Shown here: positions 1 through 8,298 of the stretch, piece after piece
Layout of the letters: the number at the start of each line of letters is the position of its first letter
Numbering within the stretch: the first letter of the stretch is position 1
DNA from: Actinoplanes solisilvae
GTDB taxonomy: Bacteria > Actinomycetota > Actinomycetes > Mycobacteriales > Micromonosporaceae
Length of the DNA: 64,000 nucleotides
Assembly: GCF_003999975.1 (NCBI RefSeq)
Contig: NZ_RJAC01000010.1
Span: forward strand, 186,001 to 250,000
Reading direction: 5' to 3'
Notes under the pieces: model-generated
Seen by the model: the letters and a program-made list of their open reading frames with translations, nothing else
The model's database searches: none
Told to the model about the DNA's origin: nothing
Translations under genes and position numbers: made by a program

Positions 1-63
1 CAGACCCAACCCGGCCAGCAGCAGAGCGGCCGTGATCAGCAGCAGCCGTACGCGGAGACTCAC
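1..63 (-). CDS. Sensor histidine kinase, N-terminal fragment (runs off the window)
   Basis: Only about 21 codons are visible. They start at a GTG (63..61) and encode VSLRVRLLL followed by an Ala/Leu-rich stretch, which looks like the first membrane segment of a sensor kinase. The GTG overlaps the TGA of the response regulator by four bases (GTGA), so the two are almost certainly translated together. The kinase identity is inferred from this position directly after an OmpR-type regulator; the catalytic domains lie outside the window. Confidence 0.6.
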   Translation of the reverse strand, partial: MSLRVRLLLITAALLLAGLGL

Positions 64-767
64 CTTGGCTCCCGCAACACGTAGCCGACACCGTGGACGG
101 TGTGCAGCAGCTTGGGCTCCTCGACGTCGACCTTGCGCCGCAGATAGGAGATGTAGGTGTCGACGATGCTCGCGTCCCCGCCGAAGTCGTAGTGCCAAAC
201 CCGGTCGAGGATCTGCGCCTTGGTCACCACCCGGCCGGCGTTCTCCATGAGATAGCGCAGCAGCCGGAACTCGGTCGGCGAGACCCGCACCGGCTTGCCT
301 TCGCGGGTGAGCAGATGGCCCTCGACGTCGAGGGCGAGCGGGCCGACGGTGAGAACGTCAACCGGGTGCCCGGCGGTGCGGCGCAGAATCGCGCGGATGC
401 GGGCGATCAACTCCTCGAGGTCGAACGGTTTGGTGACATAGTCGTCGGCGCCCAGCGACAACCCGGTCACCTTGTCTGCCTGCCGGTCGCGGGCGGTCAG
501 GAACAGCACGGGAACCGGCCCGGCCCGGCCCGCGGTGCGCTGCTCCCGCAGGCGTCGCACGACCTCGAAGCCGTCCATGTCGGGCAGCATGACGTCGAGC
601 AGCACCAGGTCGGGCGGCTCCGCGGTGGCCGACGAGATCGCGTCGGCGGCGTTCGCGGCCGAGCTGACCCGGAAACCGGCGAACCGGAGCGTCGCCGAGA
701 GCAGCTCCCGGACGGTGGCCTCGTCGTCCACGACCAGGAGCCGCTCGGCGTCTGCGCGGGGCGTCAT
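60..767 (-). CDS. OmpR/PhoB-family response regulator
   Basis: This 235-residue protein has a receiver domain (about 10-125) and a winged-helix DNA-binding domain (about 140-232). Visible receiver residues are the acidic pair VVDDE near 12-16, the phospho-acceptor D58 in LLDVMLPD, and K113 in VTKPF. The C-terminal half carries the OmpR-type pattern ending HTVHGVGYVLREPR. I start at ATG 767..765 because it overlaps the TGA of the upstream membrane protein gene (ATGA) and the receiver begins a few residues later; the same frame is open farther upstream but encodes a low-complexity shadow of that gene. As the fourth gene of an ABC transporter operon, it probably controls that operon, possibly through the direct repeats at 4019-4058. 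Confidence 0.9.
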   Translation of the reverse strand: MTPRADAERLLVVDDEATVRELLSATLRFAGFRVSSAANAADAISSATAEPPDLVLLDVMLPDMDGFEVVRRLREQRTAGRAGPVPVLFLTARDRQADKVTGLSLGADDYVTKPFDLEELIARIRAILRRTAGHPVDVLTVGPLALDVEGHLLTREGKPVRVSPTEFRLLRYLMENAGRVVTKAQILDRVWHYDFGGDASIVDTYISYLRRKVDVEEPKLLHTVHGVGYVLREPR

Positions 768-2329
768 GCCCGCCAGCCTACGAACCGCCGCCGCGCGAAC
801 AGATCGGCGAGCACGCTCCCGGCGAAACCCGCGACCGCTCCGGCTCCGGCCCCGACGGCCAGCGCCAGCCACGGGTCGGCCGCCACCCGCACGTCGAGCA
901 GCGGCAGCGCGAAGACGAACGCCCTTGCCCCCAACTCGGCCGACCCCGCCGACAGGACGGCGAGGCCACCCAGCGCAAGGCCCGCCACCACCGCGGCCCA
1001 GCCGGCGGTAACAACAGCCTGGCGGAGCGCATCGCGTTTGCATCCTAGGAAGCTAGGAACCGAGTTGGGGCCGGGTGCCGCGGCAGGCACTCGGTCGTCG
1101 GCAGTTCCGCCGACCACCGAACCATCGCTGATGCCGGCTGGACCGCCGATCGCGGCGTCATCCGCGTCGGCGGCGGTGGCGGCGGTCGCGGCGTCGGCGG
1201 CGGTGGCGGCGGTCGCGGCGTCGTCGGCGGCGGTGGCGTCGTCGTCGGCGGCGGCGGTCGCGGTCGCGGTGGCGGGGGCGGGGTCTTGCCGGTCGCCGGC
1301 AGAACTGATCCCCATCTCACGGCTGGCCGCCGATCGGGCGACGGCAACGACAAGCCCGCAGATCAGCAGGACGACCGCGGCCACCAATGCGAGCAGGCCA
1401 CCGGTCGGCGCCGCCGGAGTGCCGTCGAGAACGCACGAGAGCACGCCGTCGGCCCGGACCGTCCAGGGCACGCCCAGGCCCAGCAACAGCGCCCCGGTCG
1501 CCACCAGCGGCAGCGCCAGCAGCAAACCACCGACCGCCATCGGCCCTCCGAGCGCCCACGCAGCCGCCAAGCCCGTGACGGCAATCGCCAGCGCCGGCCA
1601 CCGGAGGGCGCGCAGCCCCGTCCCCGCAGCCGGGAACCGCCCGCAGAGCCAGCACACCGCGATGACGGCAAGCGCCAACCCCGCCGCCCCGGCCACCGCC
1701 GACCCGACAGGCACGGAGAACGCGGCATCAATCGATCCGAGACCCGGCAGGCCACCAGCCGGCGACCCGCCGCGCGGCGATCCACCGCCGAGCAACCCGC
1801 CACCCGACAAGACACCGCCCAGCAACCCGCCACCCGACGACCCGCCGCCCGGCGTCCCGCCACCCGACGACCCGCCGCCCGGCAGGACGCCGAGACCACC
1901 CGGGCAACCGCGCGCCTCCACGGCCGCCGAAGCTCCACCGGCGGGCAGCGCCAAACTCCCCCGCGCCACCCGAGCGATCGCTCCCACCCCGGCGGTGAAG
2001 ACGAGCGCCGCTGTTGTTCCCCGCACGAGCAGGCTGGTGCGGGGGTGTGACAGAAGCAGCACGCCCAGCACCACCGCGCCCACCACCGAAACCCCCAGCG
2101 GCATCACGTCGATCCGCCCGTTCAGCGCGACCGGCAACCCGCCCGACGGCGACGCCCCGACCACGGCCGGAGCGCCCACCGACATCCCCACCACCGCCGC
2201 CGCGAGCTGGTCGAGACGCCCCACCCGCCCGGCGCCGAGCAGCAGCAGCCCGGCGACGGCCGTCCCGGCCATGGCGAGCACGGCCAGCCCACCGGCGACC
2301 ACCCCGCCGTACACATCTCGGATTCTCAT
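764..2329 (-). CDS. Polytopic membrane protein, low-complexity (streptophobe-like)
   Basis: The 521-residue product is extremely rich in Ala, Gly, Leu and Val with many hydrophobic stretches, so it is an integral membrane protein. It resembles the actinobacterial 'streptophobe' family in composition and in phrases such as the LGVSVVGAVVLGVLLL segment; that family name is tentative and no function is known. Two low-complexity linkers stand out: a Gly/Ser-rich stretch (about 1765-1885) and an Ala/Thr/Asp stretch (about 1164-1280). The ATG (2329..2327) overlaps the permease stop as TGATG, and the TGA overlaps the response regulator start as ATGA. It therefore lies between transporter and regulator in one operon and may act with the transporter or as a signalling partner. 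An 85-bp piece near its 3' end is duplicated at 34905-34989. Confidence 0.75.
   Translation of the reverse strand: MRIRDVYGGVVAGGLAVLAMAGTAVAGLLLLGAGRVGRLDQLAAAVVGMSVGAPAVVGASPSGGLPVALNGRIDVMPLGVSVVGAVVLGVLLLSHPRTSLLVRGTTAALVFTAGVGAIARVARGSLALPAGGASAAVEARGCPGGLGVLPGGGSSGGGTPGGGSSGGGLLGGVLSGGGLLGGGSPRGGSPAGGLPGLGSIDAAFSVPVGSAVAGAAGLALAVIAVCWLCGRFPAAGTGLRALRWPALAIAVTGLAAAWALGGPMAVGGLLLALPLVATGALLLGLGVPWTVRADGVLSCVLDGTPAAPTGGLLALVAAVVLLICGLVVAVARSAASREMGISSAGDRQDPAPATATATAAADDDATAADDAATAATAADAATAATAADADDAAIGGPAGISDGSVVGGTADDRVPAAAPGPNSVPSFLGCKRDALRQAVVTAGWAAVVAGLALGGLAVLSAGSAELGARAFVFALPLLDVRVAADPWLALAVGAGAGAVAGFAGSVLADLFARRRFVGWRA
798..882 (-). repeat. 85-bp dispersed repeat, copy A (inside membrane protein gene)
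   Basis: The minus-strand sequence here matches plus-strand 34905-34989 at 84 of 85 positions. It encodes the run from ADPWLALAVG to SVLADLF near the C-terminus of the membrane protein. The other copy is in non-coding sequence, so this is the parent. Confidence 0.9.
1164..1217 (-). repeat. 27-bp tandem repeat, two perfect copies, coding
   Basis: Positions 1164-1190 and 1191-1217 are identical 27-mers, followed to about 1280 by degenerate versions. On the coding (minus) strand each unit is nine codons of Ala, Thr and Asp, so copy number changes would keep frame. It forms a linker between hydrophobic blocks of the membrane protein. Confidence 0.85.
1765..1885 (-). repeat. Gly/Ser-rich coding repeat
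   Basis: The minus strand encodes imperfect repeats of PGGGSSGGG and LLGGG type, about 40 residues in all. The short units are degenerate at DNA level and lie inside the membrane protein gene, probably a flexible extracytoplasmic or inter-helix loop. Confidence 0.7.
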
Positions 2330-3087
2330 CAGACGTCGCGGCGCCGGAACACCGTGAACGCGACGCCCAGAACCACCGCGATCGCCAGACACATGCCGCC
2401 CAGATTCAGCCACGGGTGCGGATAGGACGAGACCGTGCCCAGCGCCGCGGGTCCGCCGAGCGTCGGCCAGTAGTCGAAGATGCCTCGCAGCCACGACGGG
2501 AAGAGCCCGGCCAGCGCGGGCACCAGCAGGATGATCCCGACCAGCGTAGCCAGTGCCCCGGCCGTCGCCCGCATGACCACCCCGAGCCCCACCGCCAGCA
2601 GCCCGATCGCCGCGAGATAGAGCCCGCCCGCGAGGACCGCCGAGAGCACCCCCGGATCACCGAGCGAGGCGGTGGGCACGCCTTGCCGGGCCAGCAGCGG
2701 CTGTCCGATGAGGAACGCTCCGAACATCAACACCGAACCGGCCACCACAGCGACCGCCGCCGCCACCGCGATCTTGGCCGCCAGCACCCGTCCCCGGCGC
2801 GGCACAGCGGTCAGCGTCGTGCCCATCAGCCCGGTGGCGAATTCCGAGGTCACCACGAGGATCCCGAGCACGCCGATGATGAGCTGCGCCACGATGTACG
2901 ACTTGAGACTGAGCGCGGTCGGATCCCAGGACTGCCGTTCCGCCGGGGTGGCCGCCGCCCATTCGCTGCCGGCCGCGTTCGAGGTCAGCGCCGTGATGCC
3001 GAGCCCGACCACAAGAAGGCATCCCAGGGTGTACCAGGTGGACCGCAGGCTACGCAGTTTGATCCATTCGGAGAGCAGCAGATTCAC
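2329..3087 (-). CDS. ABC transporter permease (ABC-2 type)
   Basis: The 252-residue product starts MNLLLSEWIKLRSLRSTWYT, the typical cytoplasmic lead of ABC-2 permeases, followed by about six membrane segments. It would pair with the ATPase encoded immediately upstream to form an exporter, commonly for drugs, lipids or peptides; the substrate cannot be read from sequence. The start is a GTG (3087..3085) overlapping the ATPase TGA by four bases. It ends RRRDV, with its TGA sharing one base with the next ATG. Confidence 0.88.
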   Translation of the reverse strand: MNLLLSEWIKLRSLRSTWYTLGCLLVVGLGITALTSNAAGSEWAAATPAERQSWDPTALSLKSYIVAQLIIGVLGILVVTSEFATGLMGTTLTAVPRRGRVLAAKIAVAAAVAVVAGSVLMFGAFLIGQPLLARQGVPTASLGDPGVLSAVLAGGLYLAAIGLLAVGLGVVMRATAGALATLVGIILLVPALAGLFPSWLRGIFDYWPTLGGPAALGTVSSYPHPWLNLGGMCLAIAVVLGVAFTVFRRRDV

Positions 3088-3992
3088 GCCGCCACCCCCG
3101 AGAACTCGACGCTGTCGCGCGTCAGTTCCATGAACGCGTCCTCCAGCGAGACCCGCTGCGGCGTCAGCTCCCCCAGAGCCACCCCGTGATACGCCGCGAG
3201 CCGGCCGATTTCCGCCGCGCTCATCCCCGACACCACAAGGGAAGATTCCAGCCCTTCCCGTACGGTGGCTCCGGCCGCCGACAGCCGCGAGGCGAAGTCG
3301 GCCGGCTCCGCCACGCGCACCAGCACGGTTCCCGAACCGCTCGCCCGGGTCAGCTCGCTGACCGCCGTGTCGGCGATGAGCCGCCCCCGCCCGATGACGA
3401 CGAGGTGGTCCGCGGTCTGCGCCATCTCGCTCATCAGATGGCTGGAGACGAGCACGGCCCGCCCCTCCGCCGCCAGCGTGCGCATCAGATCCCGCACCCA
3501 GCGGATGCCCTCCGGGTCGAGCCCGTTCACCGGCTCGTCGAAGATCAGCACCCGGGGTTCGCCGAGCAGCGTCGCCGCGATCCCGAGCCGCTGGCGCATG
3601 CCGAGCGAGAATCCTCCGGCGCGCTTGCGGGCCACTCCGAGGAGCCCGGTGCGTTCCAGCACCTCCCCCACCCGCCGGCGGGGCAGGCCGTTGCTCACCG
3701 CGAGGGCGTGCAGATGGTCGTACGCCGTACGCCCGCCATGGACCGCGCCGGCGTCCAGCAATGCGCCGACGTCTTTCAACGGCACCGGCAGGTTCCGATA
3801 ACTCCGGCCGCCGACCGTGACTGTCCCCCGGTCGGGCGCGGCCAGCCCGACGATCATGCGCATGGTGGTCGACTTTCCCGCGCCGTTCGGCCCCAGGAAG
3901 CCCGTGACGTGGCCCGCCTCGACGGTGAAGGAAAGATCGTCCACCACTGTCGACGGGCCGTACCGCTTGGTCAGTCCGCGTATTTCGATCAT
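3084..3992 (-). CDS. ABC transporter ATP-binding protein
   Basis: The 302-residue protein has a full ABC domain: Walker A GPNGAGKST, signature FSLGMRQR, and Walker B VLIFDEPVNGLDPEG. The C-terminal 80 residues resemble the accessory region of drug/bacitracin-type exporter ATPases. I use ATG 3992..3990 (MIEIRGLTKRYG) because the ABC fold begins there; the frame extends upstream without conserved content. It is the first gene of the five-gene operon with permease, membrane protein, regulator and kinase. Direct repeats lie just upstream. Confidence 0.92.
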   Translation of the reverse strand: MIEIRGLTKRYGPSTVVDDLSFTVEAGHVTGFLGPNGAGKSTTMRMIVGLAAPDRGTVTVGGRSYRNLPVPLKDVGALLDAGAVHGGRTAYDHLHALAVSNGLPRRRVGEVLERTGLLGVARKRAGGFSLGMRQRLGIAATLLGEPRVLIFDEPVNGLDPEGIRWVRDLMRTLAAEGRAVLVSSHLMSEMAQTADHLVVIGRGRLIADTAVSELTRASGSGTVLVRVAEPADFASRLSAAGATVREGLESSLVVSGMSAAEIGRLAAYHGVALGELTPQRVSLEDAFMELTRDSVEFSGVAA

Positions 3993-4018
3993 GCCGACGA
4001 TGATGGCGGCCGCACCTG

Positions 4019-4058
4019 GCCGCTTCCGCAGAGCTTCTGGGAGAACTCTGAGAGCTTC
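4019..4058 (-). promoter_or_regulatory. Four direct repeats with about 11-bp period, probable response-regulator site
   Basis: On the minus strand the octamers GAAGCTCT (4058-4051), GAGTTCTC (4048-4041), GAAGCTCT (4037-4030) and GAAGCGGC (4026-4019) follow each other with starts 10, 11 and 11 bases apart. Head-to-tail sites on one helical face are the usual target of OmpR/PhoB-type winged-helix dimers. The array lies about 27-66 bases upstream of the ATPase start, in an operon that encodes such a regulator. Binding is inferred. Confidence 0.5.
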
Positions 4059-4166
4059 CGGGCCCAATCCTTCAAGAACGCCCCGTGAGATCAGCCACGC
4101 CGCTGAAGTTCCGCGCCCGGCCCCCGTCTGCGAGGCGACGCACACCCGAGTGATGGGGGCCGATAC

Positions 4167-4531
4167 ATGACCAGCCTGTTCAACCCGATGCGGGCCCGCT
4201 CGGCCGACGGGCCGCACCGCGTGTCGACGCCGCTCGAGCTCTTCTTCGACCTCTGTTTCGTGGTCGCGGTCGGACTCGCCGTGACCCCGCGGCACCATCC
4301 TCCGACATGCGCGTGGGCTTCGCTCTCGCCGTACCCGTGGCGGTCTGTCTTGTCGCCGTCTGGGCGTTGCACCGGGTCAGCGTGGCTGTACCCGTCGCAG
4401 CGGTACTGGCCTTGCTGACCCCGCTGACCCCCGCGCCGGTCGAAAGCCTGGCCGTCGTGCTCGTAGCAACCACCGCCGTCGTCGTCAGCCTGCGCCGGTC
4501 CCCCGCAAGACGTACGACAGCGGACATATGA
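4167..4531 (+). pseudogene. Low temperature requirement A (LtrA) remnant, internal deletion
   Basis: The first frame from ATG 4167 gives RVSTPLELFFDLCFVVAVG, the hallmark N-terminus of LtrA membrane proteins. After about 40 codons it is lost. A second frame, offset by two bases and starting near 4295, carries a hydrophobic tail (FALAVPVAVCLVAVWALH and a second membrane segment) that fits the LtrA C-terminus and ends at 4531. A full LtrA is near 400 residues, so about 270 residues of the middle are missing and the frame is broken. Assignment of the tail to LtrA is less certain than that of the head. Confidence 0.65.
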
Positions 4532-4590
4532 CCAGCCGCTGTCAACGATCTTGAATGTTCTATGGTTCTCTGGTTGACGCGAAGGAACGG

Positions 4591-5064
4591 GTGGCGGCGC
4601 GAGGCAGGTTACGTCAGATGGTTCGGAGCACGCGTGCCGCCGATCTCGGCATGCTGTCCACCCGGCTGCTGTTCGGGCTGCAGACCGAGCTGTTCCGGCG
4701 CAGTGCCGACGAGGGTTTCGACGACATCCGCCCCCGGCACGGTGCCGTGACCGCCTATCTCGACGAGAACGGCGTACGCCAGACCGAGCTCACCCGGCTG
4801 GCCGGACGCAACAAGCAGACCATCGGGGCCATCGTCGACGAACTGGAGAAGCTCGGGTACGTCGAGCGGGTGCCCGACCCGGCCGACCGCCGCGCCAAGC
4901 TGATCATGCCGACCGAGCGCGGCCTGCGGCTGATGGCCCTGTCCGACGCGATCGTGGCCGACATCGAGCGCCGGTACGCGGCGAAGGTCGGCCCCGAGGC
5001 GTACGACCAGTTCGTCGACACCCTGTCGAGGATCACCGAGGACGTACGGCCCGGGGAAGACTGA
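4591..5064 (+). CDS. MarR-family transcriptional regulator
   Basis: The product (157 residues from the chosen start) has the MarR winged-helix pattern: a recognition region GVRQTELTRLAGRNKQTIGA and the wing ERVPDPADRRAKLIMPTERG. I choose GTG 4591 because GAAGGA ends five bases before it; an in-frame ATG at 4555 lacks a ribosome site and adds residues without conservation. It probably acts as a dimeric repressor responsive to small aromatic ligands, as is common in the family. Its neighbours are both decayed (LtrA upstream, luciferase-like remnant convergent), so the original target may be gone. Confidence 0.85.
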   Translation: MAARGRLRQMVRSTRAADLGMLSTRLLFGLQTELFRRSADEGFDDIRPRHGAVTAYLDENGVRQTELTRLAGRNKQTIGAIVDELEKLGYVERVPDPADRRAKLIMPTERGLRLMALSDAIVADIERRYAAKVGPEAYDQFVDTLSRITEDVRPGED

Positions 5065-5347
5065 GACGTTCCAGGACGGCCGGCACGACCTCCTCGCCGA
5101 AACGCGGGTGTGCGACGAGATCGTCCCGACCAGTTGGGCGACGCGCGTCACCGACGCGGGTTGCCGGCCGGCCGGCCTCCGAACCCGCGTGGTCGATCGT
5201 CGCGTTGGCCGCGGCCCACCGCTCGTACAGCAGGTAGGAGGGGATCGGGGCGGCCCACCCGTCGGTGAGCCGCCCGGTCAGTTCGCGCCCGGCCCGCACC
5301 GGGCCCAGCACTGAACGCACCCTCGGCCTCAGCGGAGCGTGAACCAC
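5050..5347 (-). pseudogene. Luciferase-like (LLM) flavin oxidoreductase, C-terminal remnant
   Basis: One open minus-strand frame encodes GRELTGRLTDGWAAPIPSYL, then IDHAGSEAGRPATRV, and ends near HPRFGEEVVPAVLERL. These match the last quarter of LLM-class monooxygenases, where a GRLADGW motif is followed by an EAGRDP helix. The roughly 200-residue N-terminal barrel is absent: the frame opens directly at GTG 5347 and no flavin-site sequence lies upstream. It overlaps the end of the MarR gene. I read it as a decayed gene. Confidence 0.55.
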
Positions 5348-5380
5348 GAATGGCGCACAAATGGTTTGTGCGAAAACTGT

Positions 5381-6565
5381 TTATTTCGTGAGCGTAGACC
5401 CGCTGGTTGACCTGGTGGAACCCAGGAAGAAGATGCCGGGCAGCCCGGCGGTCTCGAAGCCGGCGCTCGGGTTGCGGCGCAGCTTCGAGTTACGGATCTT
5501 CAGCGTGCCGGTGCGGTCGTTGCTGACGAAGAAGATGGCGCCGCCACCCTCCTTGGCCCTGTTGTCCTCGATGATCGAACCGTCGAGGGAGAGCGTGAAC
5601 GTGTTGCCGTCGAGGTAGATCGCGCCGCCGCTGCCGCCGCCCGGTGTGCCGCCGCGGGCCGGGTTCGCGCCGCGCCCGACGGCCGAGTTCCCCTTGAAGA
5701 CGCTGTTGAGCACCGTCCAGGAGACCCCGATGCTGCTCAGGGCGGCGCCGTTCGAGCACACCCCGCCGCTGAACGTGCTGCCGACGACGTACACGGGAAG
5801 ATCTTGACTCTGATCGAGGGCCCGGATCGCCGCGCCACCGAGGTCGGGGCCGGTGCCGTCGCAACGGTTGCCGGTGAAGCGCGAGTTGACGACCTTGAGG
5901 CGCCCGCCGCGGGCGAAGATGGCGCCGCCGCCCCCACCCTCGGTCGTGATGCCGGTGCTGTTGCCCTTGGTGAAGGTCAGGTTCTGCACGGTCAGCTTGG
6001 GCGTTGCCTGGTCGTTGCAGTGTGACGTGGTCCAGGTCTGAGCCTCGTCACACGTGTTCATGTAGAGGATGCGGCGTGCGCCGCCGCCGCTCAGCGTGAC
6101 CCGGCCGCCGCCGTCGAGCACCACGGTCGAGCTGGTGTTGCGTACCTTGGCGGTGGCTTTCATCGTGATCGTGACCGGATGGGGCCCGCAGTCGAAGGTG
6201 ATGACCCCGCCCTGCCCGACCGCCTTGACCACAGCGGCCGAGGTGCAGCTCGCCGGCGTTCCGTTGCCGATCGTACGATCCGGCTTGCTGGTGTCGGTGG
6301 CCCGCGCGGCGGACGGGATCGCGGCGCGGCCGGACGGATTGCCCGGCTTCGGAAGCGTGACCGGCGGCTTCTTGGTGGGCTTGGGGGACGCCGACGGCGT
6401 CTTCGAGGGCGGCGCTGTCGAAGGGGGCGGCGCGGGCGCGCTCGACGCCGGAGGTGGGGCGACGGCCGCGGCCTTCGCCGGCTCGTTGCCACCGTCCCCA
6501 CAGCCGCTGAGCAGCGTCGCGCCCAGCACGACCGTCATCACCATCGTCAGCCGCCGATTTTTCAC
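5381..6565 (-). CDS. Secreted lipoprotein with right-handed beta-helix domain
   Basis: The 394-residue product starts at GTG 6565..6563 with VKNRRL, then a hydrophobic segment and lipobox LSGC (lipidated C22). A Pro/Ser/Lys-rich linker (about 30-75) leads to a beta-helix region with repeated phrases such as LTVQNLTFTKGNSTG, LKVVNSRFTGN and SIIEDNRAKEGGGAIFF, typical of pectate-lyase-like or polymorphic outer-membrane type repeats. It is probably an anchored carbohydrate-binding or degrading protein; no catalytic triad can be assigned. The frame stays open far upstream, but that part is a shadow of the chemotaxis gene. It lies 23 bases downstream of that receptor gene on the same strand, with no clear ribosome site. 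Confidence 0.78.
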   Translation of the reverse strand: MKNRRLTMVMTVVLGATLLSGCGDGGNEPAKAAAVAPPPASSAPAPPPSTAPPSKTPSASPKPTKKPPVTLPKPGNPSGRAAIPSAARATDTSKPDRTIGNGTPASCTSAAVVKAVGQGGVITFDCGPHPVTITMKATAKVRNTSSTVVLDGGGRVTLSGGGARRILYMNTCDEAQTWTTSHCNDQATPKLTVQNLTFTKGNSTGITTEGGGGGAIFARGGRLKVVNSRFTGNRCDGTGPDLGGAAIRALDQSQDLPVYVVGSTFSGGVCSNGAALSSIGVSWTVLNSVFKGNSAVGRGANPARGGTPGGGSGGAIYLDGNTFTLSLDGSIIEDNRAKEGGGAIFFVSNDRTGTLKIRNSKLRRNPSAGFETAGLPGIFFLGSTRSTSGSTLTK

Positions 6566-6588
6566 CGGCAGACTGTAACGCCGCCCGT

Positions 6589-8199
6589 CTACACCCGGAA
6601 GCGGGCCACGACGGTCTGCAGGTCGGCCGACATGCGGGCCAGCTCCTGGGCCGAGCGCTGGGTCTCGCCGACCGTGGCCGTGGTGGTGCGGGCGGCGCCG
6701 GCCACCCCCGCGATGTTCTCGGCGATGCTGGTGGAGCCCATCGAGGCCTCGCCGATCGAGCGGCTCATCTCGTTGGTGGTGGCGGTCTGCTCCTCGACGG
6801 CCGAGGCGATCGTGGTCTGGTAGTCGTTGATCTGCGCGATGATCGCCGAGATCCGGCCGATGGCGGCCACCGCGCCGTCGGTGTCGGCCTGGATCGCCTC
6901 GACCCGCTGCGAGATGTCGCCGGTCGCCTTGGCCGTCTCCTGGGCCAGCTCCTTGACCTCGTTCGCGACCACGGCGAAGCCCTTGCCGGCCTCGCCCGCC
7001 CGGGCCGACTCGATGGTGGCGTTGAGGGCGAGCAGGTTGGTCTGCTCGGCGATCGCGGTGATCACCCGGACCACGTTGCCGATCTCGGCCGACGACTCGC
7101 CCAGCTTCGCGACCGTCGCGTTGGTGGCGGCCGCCTCCGTGACCGCCTGCGACGCGACCCCGGCCGCGTCGTTGGCCGACTGGGAGATCTCCCGGATCGC
7201 CGAGCCCATCTCCTCGGTGCCGGCGGCCACGGTCTGCACGCTGCGCGAGACGCCCTCGGAGGCGTCGGCCAGCAGGCTGGTCTGGGTGGACGTGGCATCG
7301 GCGTTGGCCGCGATGGCCTCGGCCGACGCCGACAACTGATGCGACGAGTCGGCGAGCAGGCGGGACGAGTCGGCGAGCGCGGTGACCGTCTGCCGGATCG
7401 AATCGGTGGCCCGGTTCACCGCCGCCCCCATCATCGCGACCTCGTCCCGGCCGCCCGCGGACGCGCGGCGGGTCAGGTCGCCGTCGGCCACGGCGTCGAG
7501 CACCTGGCCCACCCCGGCCAGCCGTCGCGAGATGCCCCGGCCGATCAGCAGCGCGAGCACGACGGAGAGGATCACGCCGGTCACCACGATGATCAGGATC
7601 GTGCTGCGCGCGGCGGACGCCTCCTCGTCGGCGGCGGTGCTGTCCTGCTCGGCCTGCGTGCGCTCGAGGGTCATGAGCTGGTCGACGGCGGTGTTCATGG
7701 TGTCTTCGGACTTGGTCCACAGGGCGTACCGGTCGGGCAGCGAGGGCGGCAGCTCGACCCCGGCCGGCGGGGCCTCCTGGAACAGCAGCAGGTTGACGAG
7801 CGCCTGGTACTGGGTCCAGGCGCCGCCGAACGCCTGGGTCTGGGTCTGCCAGACCGCCGACGAGTCGGGCGCGGCGACGTACCGGTCTCCCGCCGCGCCC
7901 ACCTCCGCCTGCGCGTCCTTGGCGAGCTTCTCGTACTGCGCCTTCTCGGCCGCTGTCCGGGCCCCCTGGAAGAGGAAGAGGGCCCGGTACATGTCAGACA
8001 TGCCGTTCTGCAGGCCGACCAGCGCGTCCAGCCGGGTGATGTTGTCGTGCTTCAGCCCCTGGATCCGGTCGTCGAGCGAACCGAGCCGGGCCCAGGCGAC
8101 GCCGGCCGTGACAACGGCGACCACGGCCACGACGGCCACCGCCAGGACAATCTTGGTGCCGACCCGGAGGTCGTCGAGGCGGTTCGCTCGGGCATCCAT
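6589..8199 (-). CDS. Methyl-accepting chemotaxis protein
   Basis: This 536-residue receptor has TM1 (about 16-36), a four-helix-bundle type sensor region, TM2 (about 188-210, ILIIVVTGVILSVVLALLIG), a HAMP domain and a long signalling coiled coil. The highly conserved hairpin tip appears as AIAEQTNLLALNATIESARA followed by GEAGKGFAVVANEVKELAQE. It would sense periplasmic or membrane cues and drive CheA. ATG 8199..8197 is preceded by GGCAGGAGA with good spacing. No che genes are nearby, so it is an orphan receptor; its presence implies motility in the life cycle. Confidence 0.95.
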   Translation of the reverse strand: MDARANRLDDLRVGTKIVLAVAVVAVVAVVTAGVAWARLGSLDDRIQGLKHDNITRLDALVGLQNGMSDMYRALFLFQGARTAAEKAQYEKLAKDAQAEVGAAGDRYVAAPDSSAVWQTQTQAFGGAWTQYQALVNLLLFQEAPPAGVELPPSLPDRYALWTKSEDTMNTAVDQLMTLERTQAEQDSTAADEEASAARSTILIIVVTGVILSVVLALLIGRGISRRLAGVGQVLDAVADGDLTRRASAGGRDEVAMMGAAVNRATDSIRQTVTALADSSRLLADSSHQLSASAEAIAANADATSTQTSLLADASEGVSRSVQTVAAGTEEMGSAIREISQSANDAAGVASQAVTEAAATNATVAKLGESSAEIGNVVRVITAIAEQTNLLALNATIESARAGEAGKGFAVVANEVKELAQETAKATGDISQRVEAIQADTDGAVAAIGRISAIIAQINDYQTTIASAVEEQTATTNEMSRSIGEASMGSTSIAENIAGVAGAARTTTATVGETQRSAQELARMSADLQTVVARFRV

Positions 8200-8298
8200 C
8201 GCCGGTCTCCTGCCGTCAACGGCGCCCTCGAAGTGCGCCTCCAACCACCGTTCGGCCGAACCTGGGAACGCCTGAGTCGGTTGCCCCGTTCGTCCCCG

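Noticed and set aside
1150..1900. CRISPR or satellite array
   Set aside because: Repeats are in-frame coding low-complexity sequence without spacers; no other CRISPR-like array or cas gene was seen in the window.
93..2357. Very long plus-strand open frame opposite the membrane protein and regulator genes
   Set aside because: Composition is Arg/Pro/Asp-rich and non-conserved; it mirrors the codon bias of the minus-strand genes. Similar antisense frames at 11135-14254, 20619-23021 and 23751-26267 were dropped for the same reason.
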